Shown: positions 7,535 to 15,984 of the stretch, piece by piece
Position numbering within the stretch: position 1 is the first letter of the stretch
How the letters are laid out: every line of letters begins with the position of its first letter
Source of the DNA: Roseiarcus sp963721905
GTDB taxonomy: Bacteria; Pseudomonadota; Alphaproteobacteria; Rhizobiales; Beijerinckiaceae
Assembly: GCA_963721905.1 (NCBI GenBank)
Contig: CAVRMF010000012.1
Coordinates: 197,492 to 261,491 of the forward strand
Direction of reading: 5' to 3'
Length of the DNA: 64,000 nt
The notes under the pieces: generated by a model
The model's database searches: none
Told to the model about the DNA's origin: nothing
What the model saw: only the letters and a program-made list of their open reading frames with translations
Made by a program: the position numbers and the translations under genes

Positions 7535-9511
7535 CTAGGCCTTCGCTTCCGCCTCCCGTGCCTCCACCCGCATGATCCTTTGCCCCATTTCGACCTGATC
7601 GCCGATATTGGCGACGAGGTCGGCGACGACGCCGGCGAACGGTGCGATCAGCGCGTGCTCCATCTTCATCGCTTCGACGACGGCGAGGCGCTGGCCGGCC
7701 TCGACCGTCTCGCCCTCCTCGACGGCGAGCGACACGATGCGCCCGTTCATCGGCGCGCGGACGCCGCCGTCACCCTCCTCCGCGGCGCCGGCCGCGCGCT
7801 CCAGCGGGTCGATCAGCGCGACGAAAGCCTGCCGCCCGCCGGCGAAGGCATAGACGCCGTCCGCGGTCTCGAAGAGGGTGATCTCCGGGCGATCGGCCGA
7901 GGGCGGCGCCGGCCCGCCTGCAGCTTCGAGCCAATGCTGGCCGGCTCCGATCACGTGCAGGCGCTCGGGCCTGCCGTCGATCGTCACGTCGAGGCCGAGC
8001 CGGCGCGCGCCGACGAGTTCGAACGAGTCCGCCACGCCCCAGGGGTCGAAGGGCGCGAGCGGCGAAGGCCGCGTCGCGTCGCGCCTCGCCAGCAGCCTCT
8101 GCGCGGCGGCGAGCACGGCTCGTGAATCGGGCGCCTGGGGGATCGCGCCGAGGCTGGCGAGATGGGCGTCGATGAACCCCGTGTCGAACGCGCCCTCCGC
8201 GACCTCCGGGCTGCGCAGGAGTGCGCGCAAGAAGGCGAGATTGGTCTTCGGCCCGATCACGACGGCGTCGTCGAGCTCCCTGTTCAGCCCCGCCCTCGCC
8301 TCCCCGCGCGTCGGCGCGTGGACGATGAGCTTCGCGATCATCGCGTCGTAGAACGGCGTGACGCTGTCGCCGGCGGCAAATCCCGTGTCGACCCGAACCC
8401 CTTGGAGGCCCTCCTCGCCGGTGAGGCTCATCGCCAGGATGCGCCCGGGCGACGGAAGGAAATTGTGCTCCGGGTCCTCGGCGTAGACGCGCGCCTCGAT
8501 CGCCGCGCCCTCGCAGGCGATTTCATCTTGCGTCAGCGGCAGCCGCTCGCCCGCGGCGACGCGGAATTGCCATTCGACGAGATCGAGCCCGGTCACCGCC
8601 TCGGTGACCGGATGCTCGACCTGCAGCCGCGTGTTCATCTCGAGAAAAAAGAAATCGCTCGGGCCTAGCCCGCGCGAGGCGTCGGCGATGAACTCGACGG
8701 TGCCGGCGCCGACATAGCCCGCGGCGAGCGCCGCCCCGGTCGCGGCCTTCGCCATCGCCGCGCGCGTCTCCTCTGGCAAGCCCGGCGCCGGGCATTCCTC
8801 GACCACTTTTTGGTGGCGCCGCTGGAGCGAACAGTCGCGCTCGTAGAGGTGGACGCAATTCCCATGGGCGTCGGCGAACACCTGCAGTTCGATATGGCGG
8901 GGCGCGGCGACATATTTCTCGATCAGCACGCGCCCGTCGCCGAACGCCGCCTGCGCCTCGCGAATCGCGCTCTCGAGCTGCACGTCGAACTCCATATGCG
9001 CGTCGACCCGCCGCATGCCGCGCCCGCCGCCGCCTGCGATCGCCTTGATGAGGACGGGGTAGCCGATCTCATAAGCCTTCTCGCGCAGGAATTTCGGGTT
9101 CTGGTTGTCGCCGTGATAGCCGGGCACGACCGGCACGCCGGCTTTCTGCATCAACGCCTTGGCTGAGTTCTTGAGGCCCATCGCGCGCATCGCGCCGGGC
9201 GGAGGTCCGACGAACACAATTCCGGCGCGGGCGCAGGCTTCCGCGAACCCGGCGTTCTCCGAGAGAAAGCCATAGCCCGGGTGCAGGCATTCGGCGCCCA
9301 CTTTCCGCGCGAGCGCAATGATCGCCTCGCCATCAAGATAGCCGTTCGCCCCCTCGCCGATCTCGTGAACCTCGTCGGCGAGCCGGGTAAAGAGAGCGCC
9401 ACGGTCGGCGGGGGTGTGCACCGCAATCGTCCGCATCCCTAGCCGCCGCGCCGTGCGGATAATCCGGCAGGCGATTTCGCCACGATTGGCGATGAGGACA
9501 TTTGCGAACAT
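7535..9511 (-). CDS. mccA: 3-methylcrotonyl-CoA carboxylase, biotin-carrying alpha subunit
   Basis: 658 residues; start MFANVLIANRGEIACRI with GGGAGG nine bases upstream. Order of domains: biotin carboxylase N-terminal (IANRGEIACRI), ATP-grasp with the glycine loop AGGGGRGMRRV and catalytic EMNTRLQVEHPVTE, a linker, and a C-terminal biotinyl domain with VEAMKMEH (biotin on Lys ~616). It carboxylates biotin with ATP and bicarbonate; the beta subunit then transfers CO2 to 3-methylcrotonyl-CoA in leucine breakdown. Propionyl- or geranyl-CoA carboxylase alpha subunits are alternatives, but the beta gene nearby (13.3-14.9 kb, same strand) is of the methylcrotonyl type. The pair is unusually split by about 3.8 kb of unrelated genes. 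Confidence 0.85.
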   Translation of the reverse strand: MFANVLIANRGEIACRIIRTARRLGMRTIAVHTPADRGALFTRLADEVHEIGEGANGYLDGEAIIALARKVGAECLHPGYGFLSENAGFAEACARAGIVFVGPPPGAMRAMGLKNSAKALMQKAGVPVVPGYHGDNQNPKFLREKAYEIGYPVLIKAIAGGGGRGMRRVDAHMEFDVQLESAIREAQAAFGDGRVLIEKYVAAPRHIELQVFADAHGNCVHLYERDCSLQRRHQKVVEECPAPGLPEETRAAMAKAATGAALAAGYVGAGTVEFIADASRGLGPSDFFFLEMNTRLQVEHPVTEAVTGLDLVEWQFRVAAGERLPLTQDEIACEGAAIEARVYAEDPEHNFLPSPGRILAMSLTGEEGLQGVRVDTGFAAGDSVTPFYDAMIAKLIVHAPTRGEARAGLNRELDDAVVIGPKTNLAFLRALLRSPEVAEGAFDTGFIDAHLASLGAIPQAPDSRAVLAAAQRLLARRDATRPSPLAPFDPWGVADSFELVGARRLGLDVTIDGRPERLHVIGAGQHWLEAAGGPAPPSADRPEITLFETADGVYAFAGGRQAFVALIDPLERAAGAAEEGDGGVRAPMNGRIVSLAVEEGETVEAGQRLAVVEAMKMEHALIAPFAGVVADLVANIGDQVEMGQRIMRVEAREAEAKA

Positions 9512-9647
9512 GGGCGCCTCCCGGGTAGTTCTCATCTAGCGAAGGCGCGCCGGGATTGCGAGAGTCGCGTCCAAAACTGTCACGAAGCCGACGTCAAACT
9601 CCTGGAGGACCGCTCCCCCGCGCTTTTAGGAAGGATTGCGCCTGGAC

Positions 9648-10634
9648 ATGACCCTGATCGACAAAGCGCTCGCCTTGCTCGGGCTTGGGCAGGACGTCTC
9701 TGTCTGGCCGCCAGACAGGCTCTCGCTCGCGCTGCAAGGCGGCGGATCGTTCGGCGCCTTCACCTGGGGCGTGCTCGACCGGCTCCTCGAAGAGCCAGGT
9801 ATCAGCTTTGACGCGATCAGCGGCGCGAGCGCGGGCTCGGTCAACGCGGTCCTCATGGCCTCCGGGATGATCGAGGGCGGGCGGGAGGGCGCGCGGGCGC
9901 GTCTTTCGCAATTCTGGGGGCGGATCGGGCGTTCGCCGGCCTTTCTGCCCACATCTGCGCTGCTCGGGGCCGGGCTCGAACTCGTAGTGCGCACCATGTC
10001 GCCCTATCAGTTCAACCCGTTCAATGTGAACCCGCTGCGCGAAGCTCTGGCGGCGGAAGTGGATTTCGAGCGCCTGCGCGAACCCTCCGGGATCAAGCTC
10101 TTGCTGGCTGCGACCCGGGTGCGCGACGGCAAGCTCAGGATCCTGACCAACGCAGAACTAACCATCGACGCCGTGCTCGCCTCCACCTGCCTGCCTCTTC
10201 TGCATCATGCGATCGAACTCGACGGCGAGCCCTACTGGGATGGCGGCTACGCCGCCAATCCGCCGCTCGTTCCTCTCGTTCGGGCGTCCGAGGCGGCGCA
10301 AATTCTTATCGTCCAGGTGACGCCGTCGACGACGGAGCGGATGCCGGTGTCGCCACGCGAAATAGCCACGCGGATCGAGCAGATCCAGTTCAACGCGACC
10401 CTGAACAGCGAGCTCGAGGCGCTCAAAGCCGGAAAGATGATCGGCGTGACAGAAAAGCTGCGCCGCCTGCGGATCGGCCGGATCTCGGCGGCCGAGGAGT
10501 TCGAAGGCCTCGCCGACGAAAGCGCAGGAAACGTCGGCCGTGAGTTTCTCGAGCGCCTCCGTCAGGGCGGACGCGCCGCCGCCGAACTCTGGCTCAAACG
10601 CGGCCTTCCGGCGGCGGCAGGGAGTCGCGACTAG
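9648..10634 (+). CDS. patatin-like phospholipase
   Basis: 328 residues from ATG 9648; an in-frame TTG at 9636 is too close to the AGGAAGG ribosome site, so the ATG is preferred. Patatin fold: oxyanion motif GGGSFG (31-36), nucleophile elbow GASAGS with Ser61, and the catalytic Asp in DGGY (Asp198), together forming the Ser-Asp dyad. No signal peptide. The family hydrolyses acyl chains of phospholipids or other lipids; bacterial members of this length are usually cytosolic or membrane-associated. It is transcribed divergently from mccA across about 135 bp. Confidence 0.88.
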   Translation: MTLIDKALALLGLGQDVSVWPPDRLSLALQGGGSFGAFTWGVLDRLLEEPGISFDAISGASAGSVNAVLMASGMIEGGREGARARLSQFWGRIGRSPAFLPTSALLGAGLELVVRTMSPYQFNPFNVNPLREALAAEVDFERLREPSGIKLLLAATRVRDGKLRILTNAELTIDAVLASTCLPLLHHAIELDGEPYWDGGYAANPPLVPLVRASEAAQILIVQVTPSTTERMPVSPREIATRIEQIQFNATLNSELEALKAGKMIGVTEKLRRLRIGRISAAEEFEGLADESAGNVGREFLERLRQGGRAAAELWLKRGLPAAAGSRD

Positions 10635-10743
10635 CCGGCCCTGTCCCGCAGCAAAATTGACATCCGTCAACGATAGGCGTTGCGGCGTCTCTCTGGTAGG
10701 GTCCCCCCGGCGCAAGCCGCGCCGGCACTTTGGGGCTTACAAT

Positions 10744-11244
10744 ATGATGATCCGCACCTTTGCTTCTTTCGCCGCGGCTCTGACGATGAGCGCGCTGACG
10801 GCGTCTCCCGCCCCGGCGCAGGATGCGACGCAGGTGGGCACACTGACCTGCGACGTCTCTGCGGGCGTCGGGATGATTCTGACGCAGAGACAGACGATGA
10901 ACTGCGGGTTCACGCCTGCCAACGGGGGCCCGGTCGACCCCTACGTCGGGCGGATTGACCAATTCGGGATCGCTCTCGGCGCCGTCCAGCAAGGTCAGCT
11001 GGTTTGGGGCGTGATTGCGCCGGCTTCCGGCGTTCCGCGCGGAGCGCTCGCCGGGACCTATACCGGCGTCGGCGCCCAAGCGACCGCCGGCGTGGGTCTG
11101 GGGGCCAATGCGCTGGTCGGAGGCACAGGTCGAGCGTTCTCGTTGCAGCCGGTTTCCGTCCAGGGCCAGACTGGTCTGAACATCGCCGGCGGCATCACCA
11201 CCGTCACGCTGATGTCCCAGCCGCCATCCCCGCCGCTGAAATGA
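10744..11244 (+). CDS. DUF992 family exported protein
   Basis: 166 residues beginning MMIRTFASFAAALTMSALTASPAPAQ, a clear Sec signal peptide with cleavage after AQ. The mature part has the DUF992 pattern: VGTLTCDVSAGVGMILTQRQ, a second cysteine in MNCGFTP, YVGRIDQFGIALG, LVWGVIAPA and a glycine/alanine-rich C-terminus with GANALVGG. The two cysteines (in TLTCDVS and MNCGF) could form a disulfide in the periplasm. The family is common in Hyphomicrobiales and has no assigned function. It follows the patatin gene on the same strand after about 110 bp and precedes two small membrane-protein genes. Confidence 0.85.
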   Translation: MMIRTFASFAAALTMSALTASPAPAQDATQVGTLTCDVSAGVGMILTQRQTMNCGFTPANGGPVDPYVGRIDQFGIALGAVQQGQLVWGVIAPASGVPRGALAGTYTGVGAQATAGVGLGANALVGGTGRAFSLQPVSVQGQTGLNIAGGITTVTLMSQPPSPPLK

Positions 11245-11397
11245 GGGTGAGACGATCTTCTCGGGGCGGCATCGTCCGAGCCGCCGCGCGGCGGGGAAGG
11301 CCCGCGAAACTTATCGAGAGCGGACAACTGGGTCAGGATTCAATCGCAGAAAATGGGTCTGCGAGCGAACGAGCGCTGACAACTGTGGAGAGGCGAT

Positions 11398-11709
11398 ATG
11401 ACGAGCCAAGACGACGACGCGCATCCGGAGCGGCCCGGCGGAACGCTGTCGGCGGCGGCCAAGCGAGCCCAACACGCAATTAACAGCGCCAAGGAGCTCG
11501 CGGCGGGGGCCGACCTCGACCAGCTCAAATCGAAAGCCACGGACGCGGCGTCGGCGCTCTATCAGGGAGGCCGCGACCTCCTCACCAACAGCGACGAGCT
11601 CTCGAAGGCGAGGGACCAGCTCAGCGACTCGATTCGGAAGAATCCGCTCGCCGCCATCGGCATCGCGTTCACAGCAGGACTGCTCCTCGCTCTGCTGACC
11701 CGCGGATAG
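11398..11709 (+). CDS. ElaB/YqjD/DUF883-type membrane-anchored protein
   Basis: 103 residues. A disordered acidic N-terminus is followed by a long amphipathic helix (residues ~18-85) and a short C-terminal hydrophobic anchor, IGIAFTAGLLLALLTRG. This layout, and the closing NPLAAIGIAF motif, are typical of the ElaB/YqjD/DUF883 group. E. coli members bind ribosomes at the inner membrane in stationary phase; that role is not proven for this branch. Start ATG follows GGAGAGGCGAT. It is 6 bp upstream of the next membrane-protein gene, so the two are co-transcribed. Confidence 0.82.
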   Translation: MTSQDDDAHPERPGGTLSAAAKRAQHAINSAKELAAGADLDQLKSKATDAASALYQGGRDLLTNSDELSKARDQLSDSIRKNPLAAIGIAFTAGLLLALLTRG

Positions 11710-11715
11710 GCGGCG

Positions 11716-12114
11716 ATGACCAACGAGATTGTCGCATTCGCCCAGGCGCAGGCGAAAACGGCGGTGCGGCGCGTCGCCGTTCCCACGGCGTTTGCGCTGG
11801 CAGGAGGTCTCTTCCTCCTCTTCGCGATCGTCGGCCTGTTTTCCGCACTGTTCTTCTGGCTGGAGCCTCAGCACGGGCCGGCGGCCGCCTCGCTGATCGT
11901 CGCCGCGGTTGCGCTGGGTCTCGCCCTTGTCGCTTTCCTGCCGGTCGCCTTCCGGCGCCAGCCTCCGCCCCCGCCTCCACCTGACCCGATGCTGCCTCAG
12001 TTCGTATCCTTGCTGGCGCGCACTGCGCCGAGCCTTGCCCCGAGGCAGCTCATCGTCACGGCGGCGGTGTTGGGGGCTGCGCTTTTCCTGACCGGGCGCG
12101 GCCAGAAGAAATAG
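11716..12114 (+). CDS. small membrane protein, holin-superfamily/YqjE-like
   Basis: 132 residues. Two adjacent transmembrane helices (about residues 22-45 and 53-77) are followed by a proline tract (QPPPPPPPDP) and a third hydrophobic segment near the C-terminus ending in a basic tail, FLTGRGQKK. Architecture and its place right after a YqjD-type gene match the YqjE/putative holin superfamily III proteins commonly paired with YqjD. Role unknown; probably envelope stress or membrane association with its partner. A strong terminator follows 60 bp downstream. Confidence 0.7.
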   Translation: MTNEIVAFAQAQAKTAVRRVAVPTAFALAGGLFLLFAIVGLFSALFFWLEPQHGPAAASLIVAAVALGLALVAFLPVAFRRQPPPPPPPDPMLPQFVSLLARTAPSLAPRQLIVTAAVLGAALFLTGRGQKK

Positions 12115-12173
12115 GTCTTTTCGCTCGCCTCTCACGACAGCATGCCCCCGTCGACTGACGGCGCGCGGAAAAT

Positions 12174-12211
12174 GGGCTGTGTCCGCCGGCGGCGTCCACA
12201 GCCCTTTTTTT
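12174..12211 (+). terminator. rho-independent terminator between converging genes
   Basis: GGGCTGTG (12174-12181) pairs perfectly with CACAGCCC (12197-12204), with an inner GC-rich loop, followed by seven T. It ends the YqjD/holin-like operon 60 bp after its stop. Read on the minus strand the same stem is followed by ATTTTCC, so it may also serve the 28-residue gene that converges from the right. Confidence 0.88.
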
Positions 12212-12214
12212 GCC

Positions 12215-12301
12215 TCAGTGATGCCAGAACAACGCCAGCAAAATGATGACCGGGATCGGAACCCCAAGCAACCACAACAACGCGCCTCTCCCGAAGCCCA
12301 T
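12215..12301 (-). CDS. 28-residue single-helix membrane protein
   Basis: A short minus-strand frame reads MGFGRGALLWLLGVPIPV, continues IILLALFWHH and then stops. It is preceded by a strong ribosome site (AGGAGG at 12307-12312 on the complement, five bases before the ATG) and followed by the bidirectional terminator, so it is a complete gene despite its size. The protein is one hydrophobic helix with a Gly-rich start and HH end; very similar GxGALLWLLGxPxPxxxLLALFW microproteins occur widely in alphaproteobacteria (recalled, not searched). Function unknown; likely an inner-membrane microprotein. Confidence 0.72.
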   Translation of the reverse strand: MGFGRGALLWLLGVPIPVIILLALFWHH

Positions 12302-12386
12302 GACGACCTCCTGTCCCATGTCTTCGGAAAAAACACGCGCGGCGAAAATTGGTTCCACATCGGAAGCAATTGTGCCGATCAGGCAA

Positions 12387-13292
12387 CTACTCGACGAAAT
12401 AGTCCTCGTCGATTTTCTTCACCTCATAGGTGTCCTTGATCCGCACGCCGACCCGATGCCGGATCATCAGGTTGGCGAGCTCGCCGCCGTCGATCAGCAC
12501 GACCCGCTTCGAGACCCTCGTAATGAAGTCATAGGCTGTCGACGGAAAATACGACGTCGTGACGAACACGCCCTTGGTCGCCCGGTGCCCTTCGAGGCCG
12601 CCGACGAAGTCGCGCACCTCGCGCAGCGGCACGCCCTTGTCCGGGTCGAGGCGCTTGGCCTGGACATAGACGACGTCGAGGCCGAGCTCGTCCTCCTTGA
12701 TGACGCCGTCTACGCCGCCATCGCCGACCCGGCCAAGCGATCGGCCCATTTCCTGCCGGCCGCCGCCATAGCCCATCCGCACAAGGAGGTCGACGATCAG
12801 GCGCTCGAAGAACCCGGCGCTGAAGGAATGCACCCGCTCAACGATCGCGCGCGCCAGCTCCGAATTGAGCAATTCGAAGGTGGAGGCGACCACTTCTTCG
12901 GGGCTTTCCGGCGGCGTTGTCTGCCCGGTGGGCTGCTCCGTTTTCTGCTGCCCGCGCCAGGCGGCGAATTCGGGAAAGCGCTCCAGCACCCCAAGGTCGA
13001 TCTCGTTGACGCCTTCGGCAAGCAGCTCGCGGCCGCGATCGGTGGCACGACAATATCCGCGCCGCGGCAATTCGATGAGGCCCGCTTTCGAAAGATAGGA
13101 GCGGGCCCAGTTGAGCCGGTTGGCGAACACGGTCTGGTTGCCGCTGGGCAGCATCCGGGCGCGATCCTCGCACGAGATTCTTAGGGTCTTGACGACCTCG
13201 TCTTCGAGCCCTGCGATGCTGATTTCTTCATGGCGCTGGCTCAGTGTCTGCAAGGCGGGCAACATCAACTGTTGAAAACTCGGCAGGCTCAT
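12387..13292 (-). CDS. mrr: Mrr-family type IV restriction endonuclease
   Basis: 301 residues from MSLPSFQQLMLPALQ; an alternative ATG eight codons upstream (13316) begins just past the mccB stop. The N-terminal winged helix (about 1-100) matches the Mrr N-domain. A low-complexity linker follows, then the PD-(D/E)xK-like nuclease domain, with the catalytic Asp195 in GDGGVDG and the QAK motif (Gln211, Lys213) in DVVYVQAKRL. Mrr enzymes cut DNA carrying modified (methylated) bases, acting against foreign DNA. No methyltransferase gene lies nearby, as expected for type IV. It follows mccB directly on the same strand (26-bp gap), an odd place for a defence gene. Confidence 0.88.
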   Translation of the reverse strand: MSLPSFQQLMLPALQTLSQRHEEISIAGLEDEVVKTLRISCEDRARMLPSGNQTVFANRLNWARSYLSKAGLIELPRRGYCRATDRGRELLAEGVNEIDLGVLERFPEFAAWRGQQKTEQPTGQTTPPESPEEVVASTFELLNSELARAIVERVHSFSAGFFERLIVDLLVRMGYGGGRQEMGRSLGRVGDGGVDGVIKEDELGLDVVYVQAKRLDPDKGVPLREVRDFVGGLEGHRATKGVFVTTSYFPSTAYDFITRVSKRVVLIDGGELANLMIRHRVGVRIKDTYEVKKIDEDYFVE

Positions 13293-13318
13293 TTGTCCGT
13301 CCCACTCCAATGTCATGC

Positions 13319-14926
13319 CTACATACGGAAGACGCCGAAGCGCGTCGGCTCGGCCGGCGCGTTCAGCGTCGATGAAAATGCCAGCGAGAGAACTCGCCGC
13401 GTCTCCTGCGGGGTGACGATGCCGTCGTCCCACAGGCGGGCCGTCGCATAGTAGGGCGACCCCTCCGTCTCGTACTTGGCGCGAATAGGCGCCTTGAACG
13501 CTTCCTCCTCTTCCCTCGACCATTCCCTTCCCTCCGCCTCCAAACTGTCCCGCCGCAGCGTCGCGAGCACGCTCGCCGCCTGCTCGCCGCCCATCACGCT
13601 GATGCGCGCGTTCGGCCATGTGAAAAGAAACCGCGGTCCGTAGGCGCGTCCGCACATGCCGTAGTTGCCGGCGCCGAACGAACCGCCGACAATCAGGGTG
13701 ATCTTGGGCACGCTGGCGCAGGCGACCGCGGTCACGAGTTTCGCGCCGTCCTTGGCGATGCCGCCGGCCTCGTAGCGCTGGCCGACCATGAAGCCCGAAA
13801 TGTTTTGCAGGAACAGGAGCGGGACGCCGCGCTGTGCGCAGAGCTCGATGAAATGCGCGCCCTTGAGCGCGCTGTCGGAAAAGAGCACGCCGTTGCTGGC
13901 GACGATGCCGATGAGCATGCCCGAAAGCCTTGCAAATCCGGTGACGAGCGTCGTCCCGTAGCGCGGCTTGAAGGCGTCGAACTCCGACCCGTCGACGAGG
14001 CGCGCGATGATCTCGTGCGCGTCGACCTGCTTGCGCAAGTCGAGCGGCGCAATCCGCAAGAGCTCGTCGGCGGGGTAGAGCGGCTCGACCGGCTTCCACG
14101 CCTCGATCGCCCGCTTCGGCGGACGGTTCAGATTGCCGACGGCGCGTCGCGCCAGCGCGAGCGCGTGCGCATCGTCGCGCGCGAGGCTGTCGGCGACGCC
14201 CGACACCCGCGTATGCAGGTCGCCGCCGCCGAGATCCTCGGCGGTCACCGTCTCGCCGGTCGCTGCCTTGACCAGCGGCGGCCCGGCGAGAAAGATTGTC
14301 CCCTGCTTCTCGACGATGATCGTCTCGTCGGACATCGCGGGAACATAGGCGCCGCCCGCGGTGCAGGACCCCATGACAACGGCGACCTGCGCGATCCCCG
14401 CCGCCGACATGCGCGCCTGGTTGTAGAAGATGCGTCCGAAATGCTCGCGATCGGGAAACACTTCGGCCTGATGGGGCAGATTGGCGCCGCCGGAGTCGAC
14501 CAGATAGACGCAGGGAAGCCGGTTTTCGGCTGCGATTTCCTGGGCGCGCAGGTGTTTCTTGACCGTCATCGGATAATAGGCGCCGCCCTTGATCGTCGGA
14601 TCGTTGGCAATGATCATGACCTCGCGGCCGTGGATGAGGCCGATCCCCGTCACCAATCCGGCGCCGTGCACGTCGCCCTCGTACATGCCGAAAGCCGCGA
14701 GCGCCCCGACCTCTAGAAAGGGCGAGCCTGGATCGACGAGCCGGGCGACGCGCTCCCGGGCCAAGAGCTTTCCCCGCGCCACGTGGCGCTCGCGCGCCTT
14801 CGGAGAGCCGCCCTCGGCCGCCGCGCTCCGCCGGGACTCAAGCTCGTCGAGCAGGGCGCCCCATCCGGCGGCGTTCTCCTCGTCTTCGGCGGTCGGCGCG
14901 CCGAGGGCGCTTTTCAATCGCGTCAT
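13319..14926 (-). CDS. mccB: 3-methylcrotonyl-CoA carboxylase, carboxyltransferase beta subunit
   Basis: 535 residues, the normal length for the family. Crotonase-like carboxyltransferase N- and C-halves are both complete. Diagnostic stretches are PCVYLVDSGGANLPHQAEVF, VMGSCTAGGAYVPAMSDE and, in the C-half, LLFLQNISGFMVGQRYEAGGI with GGSFGAGNYGMCGRAY. The LQNISGFMVG motif is typical of methylcrotonyl-CoA carboxylase beta subunits (MccB/LiuB) and differs from propionyl-CoA carboxylase. With MccA it makes 3-methylglutaconyl-CoA in leucine catabolism. No isovaleryl-CoA dehydrogenase, hydratase or lyase gene is adjacent, so the leucine operon appears incomplete here. Confidence 0.92.
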   Translation of the reverse strand: MTRLKSALGAPTAEDEENAAGWGALLDELESRRSAAAEGGSPKARERHVARGKLLARERVARLVDPGSPFLEVGALAAFGMYEGDVHGAGLVTGIGLIHGREVMIIANDPTIKGGAYYPMTVKKHLRAQEIAAENRLPCVYLVDSGGANLPHQAEVFPDREHFGRIFYNQARMSAAGIAQVAVVMGSCTAGGAYVPAMSDETIIVEKQGTIFLAGPPLVKAATGETVTAEDLGGGDLHTRVSGVADSLARDDAHALALARRAVGNLNRPPKRAIEAWKPVEPLYPADELLRIAPLDLRKQVDAHEIIARLVDGSEFDAFKPRYGTTLVTGFARLSGMLIGIVASNGVLFSDSALKGAHFIELCAQRGVPLLFLQNISGFMVGQRYEAGGIAKDGAKLVTAVACASVPKITLIVGGSFGAGNYGMCGRAYGPRFLFTWPNARISVMGGEQAASVLATLRRDSLEAEGREWSREEEEAFKAPIRAKYETEGSPYYATARLWDDGIVTPQETRRVLSLAFSSTLNAPAEPTRFGVFRM

Positions 14927-15065
14927 TGCCTGTCCGCTCTTACGTTTCCCAATTCACTAACTTCCGTAGGGGAGATTAGTATTTCTTGTGTCAACATAGG
15001 TTCATGGTTGTACACAACCTCTTTCGAAACTCATAATATGACCCAAAGGAAGCCACCTTTCGGAC

Positions 15066-15971
15066 TTAATTCTCAACGGGCCGGGTCGCGTTGATTTTGG
15101 CGTAGTCGATGTGGCGCATCCCGCTTTCGTCGATCCAGACAATGTCCTCGTATTCGTGCCCGAACCGCACGTCCTGGGCTGCGATGACGTCCCTGGCGTG
15201 AACGATCTGGCCCGAGGTCTCGTCGAATCCGACGATGCTGATGACAAAATTGATCTCGCTCGCGACGAGCGTGGCTTCGTCCATCCCGAAGAGCGGACTA
15301 TCCGACTCGATCGGATGGAACAGCAACCAGCTCAAGGCGAGGGTCGGATTCTCAGACTTGACCAGCCGCATCGGCTGGAAACCGACCAGCCGCCTTCCCT
15401 CCTGCGTCACGGTCGGGCCGATCATCCAGGTCTTGGCCCTCGCCTCGCTGATGAAATTGCTGCGCGCGTTGGCCATGCGGAACATCAGCGTCGGCACGCC
15501 GTTATGCGCGGCGACCACGGGATATCGGGAGAAAATGAGCCGGGCGCGGGGACGCGAAATGCGCGCGAAGACGAGGCCCGTCATCATCGCCAGCGTCAGC
15601 AAGCCGATGAAGTTTTCGACGGTCGCCACGATGTGGCCATAGTCCGTCTGCGGATGCATATCGCCGTAGCCGACGGTCGAGACGGTCTCCACGCTGAAGA
15701 AGAAGAGATCAGCCAGGCCCTCGCGCGCGTTCGCGATCGGCTTGTCGCCGATGTCGTAAATCAGCGCGAAGACGAAGTTGATCGCGACGAACGCCGCCGC
15801 CAGCACGGCGATGAACACCGGCCAGGACATGGTCATCGCATTGAAGTAGACGTCCTTCCAGAGGTTGCCCTCGAGGCCTTCGGCGATGATTTTCCGCCCG
15901 CCGATCCGGCGCACCCGCGGACGCGCAGTCCTGCGCGTCCGGGCTTCGCTGTTCTGCTCGTTCGCGCTCAA
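15066..15971 (-). CDS. inward-rectifier-type potassium channel (KirBac)
   Basis: 301 residues, TTG start. A basic N-terminal slide-helix region precedes the first membrane helix (about 50-71), then the pore helix and selectivity filter TVGYGD (99-104), then the second helix (about 115-138). The C-terminal 160 residues form the cytoplasmic immunoglobulin-like Kir domain (LIFSRYPVVAAHNGVPTLMF, FISEARAKTWM, WLLFHPIESDSPL). Filter and domain order leave little doubt. It conducts K+ across the inner membrane; physiological role in bacteria is unclear. It lies 13 bp downstream of the GST gene on the same strand. Confidence 0.95.
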   Translation of the reverse strand: MSANEQNSEARTRRTARPRVRRIGGRKIIAEGLEGNLWKDVYFNAMTMSWPVFIAVLAAAFVAINFVFALIYDIGDKPIANAREGLADLFFFSVETVSTVGYGDMHPQTDYGHIVATVENFIGLLTLAMMTGLVFARISRPRARLIFSRYPVVAAHNGVPTLMFRMANARSNFISEARAKTWMIGPTVTQEGRRLVGFQPMRLVKSENPTLALSWLLFHPIESDSPLFGMDEATLVASEINFVISIVGFDETSGQIVHARDVIAAQDVRFGHEYEDIVWIDESGMRHIDYAKINATRPVEN

Positions 15972-15984
15972 GGCGCGCCCGCCC

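Noticed and set aside
13293..14099. Longer form of the Mrr protein starting near 14099
   Set aside because: That part overlaps mccB in another frame and is arginine-rich shadow sequence; the Mrr family starts at the SLPSFQQLMLP segment.
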